Source: Tabrizicola sp. (GTDB taxonomy: Bacteria; Pseudomonadota; Alphaproteobacteria; Rhodobacterales; Rhodobacteraceae). Taken from it: a DNA stretch of 64,000 bases. Numbering within the stretch: the stretch's first letter is position 1; every line of letters starts with the position of its first letter. This document shows, piece by piece, positions 35,675 to 44,711 of the stretch. Below the pieces are notes generated by a model, which saw nothing but the letters and a program-made list of their open reading frames with translations, was not told where the DNA came from and did no database searches. The stretch spans positions 1 through 64,000 of the forward strand of contig JAEULQ010000105.1 in NCBI GenBank assembly GCA_016792685.1, given 5' to 3'. Position numbers and translations under genes: made by a program.

Positions 35675-37053
35675 TGTTTCTTTCTGTCTTCGACATGTTC
35701 AAGGTCGGCATCGGCCCGTCCTCGTCCCACACCATGGGCCCGATGGTCGCCGCCGCGCGTTTCCTTGATACGCTGCGCGCCTCGCCCTTCCATTTCCACG
35801 GGCTCCGGGCCTCGCTCCACGGCTCGCTTGCCTTTACCGGCGTCGGCCATGCCACCGACCGCGCGACGATCCTCGGCCTCGCCGGGTTCGAGCCTGCCAC
35901 CTATGACGCCGACAAGGCCGAAGTCGCGCTGGCCCGCATCCGCGAGACGAAGCAGATCGAGGCCCCCGGCCTCGGCACCCTTGCCTTCGACCCGGCAAAG
36001 GACCTCCTCTTCGACTACGGCCCCTCTCTTCCCGGCCATGCCAACGGCATGATCCTGAAAGCCACCGACGCCCAGGGCGACGTGATCTTCCAGGAGACCT
36101 ATTACTCCATCGGCGGCGGCTTCGTGCTGACCGAGGCGGAACAGGCCGAAGCCGGGGGTGCCAAGGCCAAGGCCCGGGCTGATGTGCCCTACCCGTTCGA
36201 GACCGCCGCCGAAATGCTTGAGATGGCGAAGAAATCCGGCCTGACCATCGCCGCGATGAAACGGGCGAACGAGCTCAAGTTCCGCTCGGCCAGCGAACTG
36301 GACCAGGGCATCAACCGCATCTGGCAGGTGATGAACGACTGCATCTCGCGCGGCATGAAGGGCGAAGGGATCCTTCCGGGGGGCCTGAAAGTCCGCCGCC
36401 GCGCCAAGGGTATCCATGACGCACTTCTGGCCGAACGCGGCCTGAACCTGACGCCCCCGCACACGATCAACGACTGGATGTCGCTTTACGCCATGGCGGT
36501 GAACGAAGAGAACGCCGCCGGGGGCCAGGTCGTCACCGCGCCGACCAACGGGGCCGCAGGCGTCGTCCCTGCCGTCATCCGCTACTGGCTTGACCATGTG
36601 CCGGGCGCAAGCCCGTCCAAGGTCGGTGATTTCCTGCTGACCGCCTCGGCCATCGGCGGGCTTTGCAAGCACAACGCCTCGATCAGCGGCGCCGAATGCG
36701 GCTGCCAGGCCGAGGTCGGATCGGCCGCCGCCATGGCCGCTGCCGGCCTTGCCGCCGTTCTCGGAGGCACGCCCGAGCAGGTGGAAAACGCCGCTGAAAT
36801 CGCGCTGGAACACCACCTCGGCATGACCTGCGACCCGGTCAAGGGCCTTGTCCAGGTGCCCTGCATCGAACGCAACGGGCTTGGCGCGATCAAGGCGGTC
36901 TCGGCCGCCAGCCTCAGCCTGCGGGGCGACGGCCAGCACCTTGTCAGCCTTGATGTCTGCATCGAGACGATGCGCCAGACCGGGCGCGATATGCATGAGA
37001 AGTACAAGGAAACCTCGCTCGGCGGCCTTGCCGTCAACGTTCCGAACTGCTGA
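35674..37053 (+). CDS. sdaA: L-serine ammonia-lyase (L-serine dehydratase), Fe-S type
   Basis: 459 residues with beta domain and catalytic alpha domain fused. [23 protein letters not shown] at the N-terminus and the Cys ligands in [21 protein letters not shown] for the 4Fe-4S cluster. Converts serine to pyruvate and ammonia. Co-translated with the GST paralogues, an unusual partnership. Tail-to-tail with the sulfotransferase gene, only 3 bp apart. Confidence 0.92.
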   Translation: MFLSVFDMFKVGIGPSSSHTMGPMVAAARFLDTLRASPFHFHGLRASLHGSLAFTGVGHATDRATILGLAGFEPATYDADKAEVALARIRETKQIEAPGLGTLAFDPAKDLLFDYGPSLPGHANGMILKATDAQGDVIFQETYYSIGGGFVLTEAEQAEAGGAKAKARADVPYPFETAAEMLEMAKKSGLTIAAMKRANELKFRSASELDQGINRIWQVMNDCISRGMKGEGILPGGLKVRRRAKGIHDALLAERGLNLTPPHTINDWMSLYAMAVNEENAAGGQVVTAPTNGAAGVVPAVIRYWLDHVPGASPSKVGDFLLTASAIGGLCKHNASISGAECGCQAEVGSAAAMAAAGLAAVLGGTPEQVENAAEIALEHHLGMTCDPVKGLVQVPCIERNGLGAIKAVSAASLSLRGDGQHLVSLDVCIETMRQTGRDMHEKYKETSLGGLAVNVPNC

Positions 37054-37056
37054 GGC

Positions 37057-37710
37057 TCAGACCCGGGTGACCAGCACCCCATCCCGCGCGACCCGTTCGT
37101 AAAGCTCGAACTCGGCGCGGTGCCGGTCGCGGTATCTCGCCTCCAGCTCGGCCGGCAGGGTCAGGCTTTCTGGCGGCAGCTGCGGCGAGACATTCACGAC
37201 CGGCAACTCCAGACTTTGCCCCAGCCGCGTTTCCAGAAACCCCAACAGCAGGTCCAGCCGGTTGTAGTCGAAGACATGCGTGACCGGCACGCCCCGACGC
37301 CCGAAGCCCAGAAACTGATCCTGCCGCCCGATCCGCGCATAAGCCGGAGGCGCATCGGCCAGACGCGCGGTGACGAACTCGGCAAAGCTTGCGGCATGGG
37401 TCGAGCGGCTGTGCCCCTGGGTCATCTCGCGCTGGAGGTAGCGAAACCAGCTTTCCATCTGCGACCTGGGCTCGCGCATCACGGCAAAGGTCTCGGGATC
37501 GGCACCCAGCTCTTCGCGGATAAGCGGTCGCCATTGCTTCTGGTAGACCTGGGCCGGAATGTGCCTGCCCAGATTGCCCAGGGTCACCTTGATCGCAAAG
37601 GGCTCCAGCACCAGCCGCAAGGATCGCCCCGCAGTCTTGGGGTTGGCCAGATAGACCAGCCGCGCCTCCTTCAGTACCAGCACGCGTTTGACCCTCCCTG
37701 CCAGGGCCAC
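37057..37710 (-). CDS. Sulfotransferase family protein
   Basis: 217 residues. The 5'-phosphosulfate loop appears as ANPKTAGRSLR (about 23-33) and the 3'-phosphate region as VMREPRSQMESWFRYL (about 77-92), as in Sulfotransfer_2-type proteins that sulfate glycans. No membrane segment. Substrate unknown; surface glycan modification is a reasonable guess. Start at 37710 fits the family N-terminus. Confidence 0.75.
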   Translation of the reverse strand: MALAGRVKRVLVLKEARLVYLANPKTAGRSLRLVLEPFAIKVTLGNLGRHIPAQVYQKQWRPLIREELGADPETFAVMREPRSQMESWFRYLQREMTQGHSRSTHAASFAEFVTARLADAPPAYARIGRQDQFLGFGRRGVPVTHVFDYNRLDLLLGFLETRLGQSLELPVVNVSPQLPPESLTLPAELEARYRDRHRAEFELYERVARDGVLVTRV

Positions 37711-37815
37711 AGCCTAAGGACAGATGACCCTGTCAAACAAGTCCCCGGCATTCCGCCCGAACGACCCCGAGAGGTCGCATTTGAATTGGACGGCTCCGGC
37801 CAAAGGCCCTAGTCC

Positions 37816-38772
37816 ATGGGCATGACCCGTACGGCTGACACCACGCTCCAGGGCGTCGTCCTGATGCTTGCCTTCTGCGTGATTGCGCCGCTTCTGGACG
37901 TTGCCGCCAAGCTTGCCGCCGAGAACGGCATGCCGGTCGGCCAGATCACCGCCGCACGCTTCGTGGTCCAGACCGCACTCATGCTGCCGGTCGTGGTGTG
38001 GATGGGCCTGACAATCCGGCTCTCACCCAGGGCGCTTGCCTTCACCTCGCTGCGGGCCCTCTTCCTGCTCGTCTCGACCTATGCCTTCGTCTCGGGCATC
38101 CAGGTCATGCCGATCGCCGATGCCCTGGCCATCGTCTTCGTCGAGCCCTTCATTCTCCTGATCCTCGGGCGTCTCATCTTCGGCGATCAGGTCGGCCCGC
38201 GCCGCATCGCCGCCTGCGCGGTGGGCTTTGTCGGCGCACTTCTTGTCATCCAGCCGTCACTGGCCGCCTTCGGCCTTGTCGCGCTCTGGCCTCTTGCGAC
38301 GGCGGTGCTGTTTGCCTTCTACATGCTGGTGACCCGCGCGATCTCGGCCTGGATGCATCCGGTCAGCATGCAGTTCCACACCTCCTGGACGGGGGTCCTG
38401 CTGTGCCTGCCGGTGATGATCCTGGCAGATGGCTCCGGCATCCCCTCGCTTGACCCGATCTGGCCACAGGGCTGGAACTGGCTCTGGCTCTTTGGTGTCG
38501 GTTTCTGGGCGGCCGTCAGCCACATGAGCATGACCTATGCGCTGAAATTCGCCCCGTCGGCGACCCTGGCCCCGCTGCACTATTCCGAGATCGTGACCGC
38601 AGTCATCCTTGGCTATCTGATCTTCGGCGATTTCCCGAATGCCATGACCTGGGCGGGCATCGCCGTCATCGTATCTTCCGGCCTTTATGTCATCCACCGC
38701 GAACGGCTTGCAGCCCGGGCAAAGGCAAAAGCGCCCCCGCAGGCGGCTACGGCGCTGACAGAAGCGCTCTGA
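37816..38772 (+). CDS. EamA/DMT-family transporter (RhaT/YdcZ-like exporter)
   Basis: 318 residues with about ten hydrophobic helices in two EamA repeats (about 12-145 and 160-300). Motifs include VQTALMLPVVVW, VSTYAFVSGIQVMPIADALAIVFVEPFILLILGR and SMTYALKFAPSATLAPLHYSEIVTAVILG. Likely inner-membrane efflux of amino acids or metabolites. Its 3' end overlaps the convergent thiamine diphosphokinase gene by 26 bp. Confidence 0.85.
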   Translation: MGMTRTADTTLQGVVLMLAFCVIAPLLDVAAKLAAENGMPVGQITAARFVVQTALMLPVVVWMGLTIRLSPRALAFTSLRALFLLVSTYAFVSGIQVMPIADALAIVFVEPFILLILGRLIFGDQVGPRRIAACAVGFVGALLVIQPSLAAFGLVALWPLATAVLFAFYMLVTRAISAWMHPVSMQFHTSWTGVLLCLPVMILADGSGIPSLDPIWPQGWNWLWLFGVGFWAAVSHMSMTYALKFAPSATLAPLHYSEIVTAVILGYLIFGDFPNAMTWAGIAVIVSSGLYVIHRERLAARAKAKAPPQAATALTEAL

Positions 38773-39415
38773 TCGCTGCGTCCAGCCGCCGGCGCGGCAG
38801 GATCACCAGCATCCCCGGTTGGTCGAATTCCAACACCACCCGCCGCGCTACGGCCCGGTTCGACGTGCCGATCATCCCGTCCGGGGCAAAACTGATTCCC
38901 GCAATCGGCCATTCCAGCCCTTCGCTGCGGCCCGTGACCGCGGCCATCGGGAAAAGCGACACGGTCTCGCCCAAAGCCACGTCGACTTCCATCCGGGGTG
39001 GGGCGGCGAAGGCAAGGTCCTTCGGTCCGATGAGGATGCAGCGGCGCTCTCGCCGGGCGATCAGGGTGCTGAAGGCGGCCAGACCGTGGTCAAGCCTGGC
39101 CCCCGCAAATCCCAGCGCAAGCACAAGTGGGGCCGAAATGGACCGCAGCGCCTTGTCAAAGTCCGTGGTCACCTGTTCGGACACAAGATACTGACGCGAA
39201 ACGGGAATTTCCGCCGCAGCCCCGCGTGAGATCGAATCCATATCCCCGATCACGGCTTCCGGCATCACCCCAAGCCGCAACAGGTGGTCTGCCCCGCTGT
39301 CCGCCGCCACGGCCATCGGCGCCCGCGCCAGAGCCAGTTTCAGGTCTCGCGTGGAAAACGGTCCTCCACCGGCAAGCGTTACACCGCAGGTTGACTGGAC
39401 AATCGACGAATTCAT
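38747..39415 (-). CDS. thiN: Thiamine diphosphokinase (thiN/TPK)
   Basis: 222 residues from ATG 39415; a TTG 17 codons upstream (39466) is also open, and neither has a clear ribosome binding site. AADSGADHLLRLG, AVIGDMDSIS and SEQVTTDFDKALRSI are the nucleotide and thiamine motifs; GFAGARLDHGLAAFSTL follows. Makes thiamine diphosphate. Antisense 3' overlap with the EamA gene. Diverges from the large acidic protein gene. Confidence 0.85.
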   Translation of the reverse strand: MNSSIVQSTCGVTLAGGGPFSTRDLKLALARAPMAVAADSGADHLLRLGVMPEAVIGDMDSISRGAAAEIPVSRQYLVSEQVTTDFDKALRSISAPLVLALGFAGARLDHGLAAFSTLIARRERRCILIGPKDLAFAAPPRMEVDVALGETVSLFPMAAVTGRSEGLEWPIAGISFAPDGMIGTSNRAVARRVVLEFDQPGMLVILPRRRLDAAIRALLSAP

Positions 39416-39552
39416 GTAAGACTGTATCCAATTAAGGCAGGATTCTTGGGGTCCGGCCACAATCAATCCATCAAATTACCCCCGTCTGTCCATGCATTAG
39501 GGCCGTCGAAGAGTAGAATGATGCGACCAGCAAGGCGAAAGGCTGTCTAGTC

Positions 39553-41667
39553 ATGACCAGTGAGAGCAAGATCCTGACCGTGTCCTACGGGACCTTCAGT
39601 TGCACGTTGGAGGGGTTCGACAATCCTTTCGACACCATGAAGGCAATTGCCGAATATTTCAGGGACCTTGCCGCCCAGGATCGCCACTTCGGGGCCGAGC
39701 CGCCGCCACCGGACGCCGCCATGCTGCACCGCTTGGCCGAACGCGAGGTCTCGCGGATGGTCGCCAACAGCACGCGTGAGGATACGGGCCTCCTGACGCC
39801 TCAGGAAGACGCGGCCGATGCCGGCGGACCGAAGATTCATCTGAACACGCCCACGCACCGCGCCGCGCCGCAGGTCGATGCGACCGATACCTCGGTCGAC
39901 GAGGAAGTTTCCGCGCCCGAGCCTTCGCTGATCGACGTGATCCCCGATGGCGTGGCGGCAAAGCTCGCCCGGATCCGCCGGGCCGTGCATCCGGCCGCTG
40001 CCGGCGTGGCCATCCCGGCCGCATCCGAAGTCACCGGTGACCTTGGCGAGCCCGTCACTGCCTATGCGGCTGACCTGTCCGACGACACGCTCGACGCGCT
40101 TCCTCCGCTGGCCGGGCTTGATGAGACCACCTTCGAAGACGAAGGCAGCGCTGACGACACCGAAGCCGATGCCGCCGATGATGTCGTTGCGCGCCTTGGC
40201 GCCCTGATCGAGGACACCTCACCCGAAGCCGCATCCGACGTCCATCTGGCGGACAGCTGGTACGAGGAAGGCGTGACCGACCTGGCCGAAGCTGACGACC
40301 TGCCGCCGCAAGAGCTTGAGGCCGAGGCCGCCCTGCCGCAGGACGATGCGGACGAACCTGCGCTCTCCGACGACATGCCCGAGGAATCTGCCGCCGAGGA
40401 CGAGGACCTGGCCGATCTTGCCCGCCTCGACGGTGTCGAGGTTGCAGAAGAAGCCGCGCTTGACGAGGCCTCCCTTGCCGCCGCCCTGGAAGACGAGCTG
40501 CCGGAAGAACTGCCGGAAGAGCTTCTTCTGGAAGACGCCGGCATCGTCGATCCGCTGCCCGAAGCCGCCGATGACGGGTCCGACGCCGTCGCCGCCGAAG
40601 TGACCGCCGCACCCGAGCCGGAACCCGCGATCGAAGATCCGGTTGTCTCCGGCCGTTCGGGCGCCCGGACCAAGCGCGTCAGCTCGCGCATTGTCCGGAT
40701 CCATCCCGACGAAAGCTCTGCGCCCTACGATCCGGCTGCGACCCGTATCCTGTCCTCGCAGGACGAGGCCGACGAGATTTCCCGCCTGATGCAGCAGGCC
40801 GACGAAGTCATGGCCGAGGACGAGAACCGCCGCCGGCATGAAGCGCTGTCGCGACTGAAGGCCGCCGTTGCGGCAACCGAAGCCGACCGCGCCGACATCG
40901 ACTATGTCGCTCCGCAAGCCGAAGCCCATCTTGATCCCTACCGCGACGACCTCGCCGAGGCGATCCTGCCCGGTGAAGACGAGTCCGCGCCCGCGAGCCC
41001 CGAAGTCAAACCGCGCCGCAAGTCGGTCTCGGTCCGCCCGCAGGAACCGCGTCCCGGCACGATCCGCCCCGGCATGATCAGCCCGCCGCCGCTTGTCCTG
41101 GTCTCCGAACAGCGCATTGACCGGGTGCAGACACCGCCGCCGGCCGCTGCCCCCTCGCTGTCGCCGTCCGTTCCCGGCATCGGGCCCTCGCATTCCGACG
41201 GCCAGCCGATGGTCGCCTTGCGCACTGGCCGTCTATCCGGCGCCATCGGCGTCGGGGCTGCGGTCGCAAGCTCGGGATCGCCGGCCCGCAATCTGGTGCT
41301 GGAAAAGCCGTCCTATGGTCCGGCGACCGATGCCGACGAGGACGACGAGCTTTCGGAAGACGTCAATGAACTCGACGAAATCGCGCTTGCTGCCTTCGTC
41401 GAGACCGTAGGGGCCCGCACGACCGTCGAGATGATGGAAGCCGCCGCTGCCTATGCAATCTGCGTCGAGAACCGCAGCCAGTTCACCCGCCCGCAGTTGA
41501 TGCGCCGGATGATGGCTTCGGCTGGCGGCAAGCCGATCAGCCGCGAAGACGGCCTGCGCAGCTTCGGAACGCTCCTGCGGACCGAGCGCATCGAAAAGGT
41601 CGGTCGCGGCCACTACACCCTAGCCGAAACCTCCCCCTATCTGGCCGAGGCACGTCGCCTCAACTGA
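39553..41667 (+). CDS. Large acidic protein with conserved ends, unknown function
   Basis: 704 residues. A conserved N-terminal module of about 70 residues (MTSESKILTVSYGTFSCTLEG, then DTMKAIAEYFRDLAAQDRHFGAEPP) and a conserved C-terminal module of about 110 residues (NELDEIALAAFVETVGARTTVEMMEAAAAYAIC, later SREDGLRSFGTLLRTERIEKVGRGHYTLAE, winged-helix-like) flank some 450 residues rich in Asp, Glu and Ala and probably disordered. It has no signal peptide or membrane segment. Similar proteins occur across Rhodobacterales and are sometimes labelled chemotaxis proteins, which I see no reason to accept. Terminator follows. Confidence 0.75.
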   Translation: MTSESKILTVSYGTFSCTLEGFDNPFDTMKAIAEYFRDLAAQDRHFGAEPPPPDAAMLHRLAEREVSRMVANSTREDTGLLTPQEDAADAGGPKIHLNTPTHRAAPQVDATDTSVDEEVSAPEPSLIDVIPDGVAAKLARIRRAVHPAAAGVAIPAASEVTGDLGEPVTAYAADLSDDTLDALPPLAGLDETTFEDEGSADDTEADAADDVVARLGALIEDTSPEAASDVHLADSWYEEGVTDLAEADDLPPQELEAEAALPQDDADEPALSDDMPEESAAEDEDLADLARLDGVEVAEEAALDEASLAAALEDELPEELPEELLLEDAGIVDPLPEAADDGSDAVAAEVTAAPEPEPAIEDPVVSGRSGARTKRVSSRIVRIHPDESSAPYDPAATRILSSQDEADEISRLMQQADEVMAEDENRRRHEALSRLKAAVAATEADRADIDYVAPQAEAHLDPYRDDLAEAILPGEDESAPASPEVKPRRKSVSVRPQEPRPGTIRPGMISPPPLVLVSEQRIDRVQTPPPAAAPSLSPSVPGIGPSHSDGQPMVALRTGRLSGAIGVGAAVASSGSPARNLVLEKPSYGPATDADEDDELSEDVNELDEIALAAFVETVGARTTVEMMEAAAAYAICVENRSQFTRPQLMRRMMASAGGKPISREDGLRSFGTLLRTERIEKVGRGHYTLAETSPYLAEARRLN

Positions 41668-41690
41668 CCAGGAAAGTTATTTCAGAAGGC

Positions 41691-41936
41691 TCAGGCGGAC
41701 GGGTCTTTCCCGTCCGTCTTTTTTTCATCCGGATCCGCCTGGCCGATGCCCCGGAAGATGAAGCGGAAGGGCATGGCCCAAAGGAATCCCAGGGCCACAT
41801 AGATCACCAGTTCCACCACAAAGGACGGACGCTCGATCAGACCAACCAGGGTCACGGCGGCCACCACATAGACTGGCAACCCCACTAGCAGGATCAGCAG
41901 CGACCATCGTCTGCGGGCCTTGTAACTCAGCGCCAT
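41691..41936 (-). CDS. DUF2842 domain membrane protein
   Basis: 81 residues from the ATG at 41936 (MALSYKARRRWSLLILLVGLP), the conserved start of the family; the frame is open to 41969. Two membrane helices (about 11-30 and 42-62) and a charged tail. Uncharacterised, alphaproteobacterial. Its last codons coincide with the terminator of the convergent gene. Confidence 0.85.
   Translation of the reverse strand: MALSYKARRRWSLLILLVGLPVYVVAAVTLVGLIERPSFVVELVIYVALGFLWAMPFRFIFRGIGQADPDEKKTDGKDPSA
41696..41726 (+). terminator. Rho-independent terminator inside the 3' end of the convergent DUF2842 gene
   Basis: Perfect 8-bp stem CGGACGGG (41696-41703) with CCCGTCCG (41709-41716), loop TCTTT, then TC and seven T. 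Reads correctly for the plus-strand 704-residue gene ending at 41667. The same bases encode the last dozen codons (DEKKTDGKDPSA) of the minus-strand gene. Confidence 0.85.
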
Positions 41937-42025
41937 GCCGTCTCTCCCCGGAACGCTTTGCGGTCTCATCGATCGGGTGCCGCGCCCCGCGAACCGAAGG
42001 CGAAGCCGCTTGATGAGCCTTCCCC

Positions 42026-43318
42026 TCAGTCGGCGAAAGGATCGGTCACCAGAATCGTGTCATCGCGCTCGGGCGAGGTCGACAGCAGGGCGACCGGGCA
42101 CTGGATCAACTCTTCGATCCGCCGGACATACTTGATCGCCGCACCCGGCAGTTCCGCCCAGGACCGCGCACCGGCCGTGGTCTCGGCCCAGCCATCCATC
42201 TCTTCATAGATCGGCTTGCAGCGGGCCTGCTGGTCGGCTGCGATCGGCAGGTAGTCCAGCCGCTGGCCGTCCAGATCATAGGCCACGCAGATCTTGAGCT
42301 TCTTGAACCCGTCCAGAACGTCCAGCTTGGTCAGCGCGATGCCCGACACTCCGCTCGTCGCGCAGGTCTGCCGCACCAGCACCGCATCGAACCAGCCGCA
42401 GCGCCGCTTCCGTCCGGTGACCGTGCCGAATTCATGCCCCCGCTCGCCCAGCCGCTCGCCATCGGCATCGTGCAGCTCGGCCGGGAACGGCCCCTCGCCC
42501 ACCCGCGTGGTATAGGCCTTGACGATCCCCAGCACGAAGTCGATGGCCGTCGGCCCCACACCCGTGCCCGTCGCGGCCTGCCCGGCGATGGTGTTCGACG
42601 AGGTGACATAGGGATAGGTCCCGTAGTCGATGTCCAGAAGCGAGCCCTGCGCGCCCTCGAAGAGGATGCGCTTGCCCGCCCGCCGTGCCTCGTTCAGCAC
42701 TTTCCAGACCGGTCCCGCATAGGGCTTCAGCTTGGGTGCGATCTCCAGCAGGCTGGCCTTTAGCGCCTCCGGATCGACCGGATCCAGTCCCAGCCCGGCC
42801 CGCAGCGCGTTGTGATGCGTCAAAAGCCGTCCGATCCGCGTGTCCAGCGTCGCGGCATCGAACAGATCCGCCACCCGGATCGCGCGCCGCCCGACCTTGT
42901 CCTCATAGGCCGGACCGATGCCCCGCCCCGTCGTCCCGATCTTCGCGACCGAGGTCTGCGACTCGCGCCCCCGGTCAAGTTCGCCATGGATCGGCAGGAT
43001 CAGGCTCGCATTCTCGGCCAGCATCAGGTTCTCGGGGGAAATCTCCACCCCCTGCCCGCGCAGCTTCTCGATTTCCGCCACCAGATGCCACGGGTCCACG
43101 ACCACACCATTGCCGATGACCGAAAGCTTGCCCCCCCGCACAATGCCCGACGGCAGAAGCGACAGCTTGTAGACCGTGTTGCCGATGACCAGCGTATGGC
43201 CTGCGTTGTGCCCGCCCTGGAACCGCGCAATGACATCTGCCCGCTCGCTCAGCCAGTCGACCAGCTTGCCCTTGCCCTCATCGCCCCACTGGGCACCCAC
43301 CACGACGACGTTGGCCAT
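42026..43318 (-). CDS. purA: Adenylosuccinate synthetase
   Basis: 430 residues from [23 protein letters not shown] (ATG 43318; another ATG two codons earlier). GDEGKGK P-loop with catalytic Asp, HNAGHT with catalytic His, and [22 protein letters not shown] are all present. GTP-dependent first step from IMP to AMP. Monocistronic. Confidence 0.95.
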   Translation of the reverse strand: MANVVVVGAQWGDEGKGKLVDWLSERADVIARFQGGHNAGHTLVIGNTVYKLSLLPSGIVRGGKLSVIGNGVVVDPWHLVAEIEKLRGQGVEISPENLMLAENASLILPIHGELDRGRESQTSVAKIGTTGRGIGPAYEDKVGRRAIRVADLFDAATLDTRIGRLLTHHNALRAGLGLDPVDPEALKASLLEIAPKLKPYAGPVWKVLNEARRAGKRILFEGAQGSLLDIDYGTYPYVTSSNTIAGQAATGTGVGPTAIDFVLGIVKAYTTRVGEGPFPAELHDADGERLGERGHEFGTVTGRKRRCGWFDAVLVRQTCATSGVSGIALTKLDVLDGFKKLKICVAYDLDGQRLDYLPIAADQQARCKPIYEEMDGWAETTAGARSWAELPGAAIKYVRRIEELIQCPVALLSTSPERDDTILVTDPFAD

Positions 43319-43401
43319 TCGCATTTCCCCGAGTCAGGTTCAAACGATGCGGGGTATAGCGGCAGGCAGCCGGGGGGGAAACCCTGCAAATCACTCCCGC
43401 G

Positions 43402-43722
43402 TCATCGCGCCCCCTGCGCCTGCAACGCCTGCCCGAACTCCGCCATGGCGGCGATCACCGGTCCCATCCTCTGGCCAAGTGCGGTCAGCGCATATTCGGT
43501 CGTCGGCGGAACTGTCGGAAAGACGGTCCGGGTGACCAGCCCTTCGGTCTCCAGCATTCTCAGACGCTCGGCCAGCATTCGCGGGCTTATCCCGTCCAGA
43601 CTGCGCATCAGTTCCGAATACCGCCGCTTCCCGCCGATCAGGTCGCGGAAGATCAGTGTCGTCCACTTCCCGCCCAGCACCGCATGCGCCCGAGCCACCG
43701 GGCAATCGTCTTTGCAATCCAT
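43402..43722 (-). CDS. HxlR-family transcriptional regulator
   Basis: 106 residues from ATG 43722; a TTG at 43740 is less likely. CPVARAHAVLGGKWTTLIFRDLIGGKRRYSELMRSLDGISPRMLAERLRMLE is the HxlR winged helix, with the conserved Cys in DCKDDC near the N-terminus that redox-responsive members use. It diverges from a small membrane protein gene, and the 94-bp space between holds a perfect inverted repeat, so autoregulation and control of that gene are likely. Confidence 0.85.
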   Translation of the reverse strand: MDCKDDCPVARAHAVLGGKWTTLIFRDLIGGKRRYSELMRSLDGISPRMLAERLRMLETEGLVTRTVFPTVPPTTEYALTALGQRMGPVIAAMAEFGQALQAQGAR

Positions 43723-43741
43723 GCCCTGACCTTTCTTCAAC

Positions 43742-43772
43742 TATAGAAAATGTAACTACTTCCTTTTCTATA
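43742..43772. promoter_or_regulatory. Inverted-repeat operator between hxlR-type gene and its divergent neighbour
   Basis: TATAGAAAA (43742-43750) and TTTTCTATA (43764-43772) form a perfect 9-bp inverted repeat with a 13-bp spacer. TATACT at 43769-43774 could be the -10 of the plus-strand gene, so a bound regulator would block it. The AT-rich site stands out sharply from the GC-rich surroundings. Confidence 0.6.
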
Positions 43773-43816
43773 CTGCCGGGCGCAGATCAGGTCCACACAC
43801 AACAAAGGAGACCTGA

Positions 43817-44203
43817 ATGCTACGCCCCCTGCTCTGGATCATCGCTGCCTCGCAGCTCGTTCTGGCCGCCCTGACCCTCTTTGCCCCGATCCCGTTCTTT
43901 GCCTGGATGGGCCTTACCCCCCCGGCGCCCGACAATGGCTACATGATCGGGATGCTCGGCGCCCGCTTCCTGGCCTATGGGATCGGCATGGTGATGCTCG
44001 CCCGCGCGGCGAACCCGTCACGCTTCTGGATCGCCAACATGGTACTGATCCAGGCTGTCGACCTGGCACTTGGCCTGGTCTACACCGCGCTTGGCATAAT
44101 TCCCTTCGCGGTCGCAGCCTTCCCGATGATCAACGCCGCCCTCTTTTCCACCGGCCTCGGCCTCAGCCTGGCCCGGATGCCGTCCACGCAACGCGCGAGC
44201 TGA
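43817..44203 (+). CDS. Small four-helix membrane protein, unknown function
   Basis: 128 residues with about four hydrophobic helices (5-30, 43-63, 73-92, 96-118). ATG 43817 follows AAGGAGA. No motif that I recognise. Probably the target of the divergent HxlR regulator, so it may respond to a redox or aldehyde-type stress. Confidence 0.7.
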   Translation: MLRPLLWIIAASQLVLAALTLFAPIPFFAWMGLTPPAPDNGYMIGMLGARFLAYGIGMVMLARAANPSRFWIANMVLIQAVDLALGLVYTALGIIPFAVAAFPMINAALFSTGLGLSLARMPSTQRAS

Positions 44204-44315
44204 CCCGACAGGCCCGGCACCCTGGCGGCGCCGGGCCTTTAAAGGAAAGCCCCCTTTGCCGCGCTGCACCGGACGGGTTAGCATCGGCGCGACCTCAACC
44301 CACAAGGGGAACATC

Positions 44316-44711
44316 ATGGGCATCCTCCTGCGCTGGCTCGGCGCCTTCGTGCTTCTGGCGGCGATCTTCAACCCGACACGCTGGAACTACGCCACCTGGG
44401 CGCGGGCCAACTGGGCAGAACAGATGCCGCTCATTGTCTTCATCGGGCTGATCCTCGCGGTCCTGGCCATGGTCTACCTCGTTGCCACGATGCGCTCGAT
44501 CGGCGTGCTCGGCGCCCTGGTCATCGCCGCCATCTTTGCCGCAGGCCTCTGGGTTCTCACCGACTGGGGCCTCCTCGGCCTCGACAATTCCGCGCTGAAC
44601 GTCTGGCTCGGCATCCTCGCCCTTTCGCTCATCCTTGGCGTCGGCATGTCCTGGTCGATCCTGCGCCAGCGCCTGTCGGGCCAGCAGACCACGGACGAAG
44701 TCGATAGCTGA
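44316..44711 (+). CDS. DUF6524-type membrane protein
   Basis: 131 residues from ATG 44316 (AAGGGG upstream; open frame to 44256). MGILLRWLGAFVLLAAIFNPTRWNY then three further hydrophobic helices. Matches my memory of the small alphaproteobacterial DUF6524 family; function unknown. The following glycosyltransferase begins at the next base after its stop. Confidence 0.65.
   Translation: MGILLRWLGAFVLLAAIFNPTRWNYATWARANWAEQMPLIVFIGLILAVLAMVYLVATMRSIGVLGALVIAAIFAAGLWVLTDWGLLGLDNSALNVWLGILALSLILGVGMSWSILRQRLSGQQTTDEVDS

Noticed and set aside
35542-36996. A 484-codon minus-strand frame
   Set aside because: Antisense to L-serine dehydratase; no domain and no ribosome binding site. Same reasoning for the long minus-strand frame at 58718-60346 opposite the second GS-like gene.
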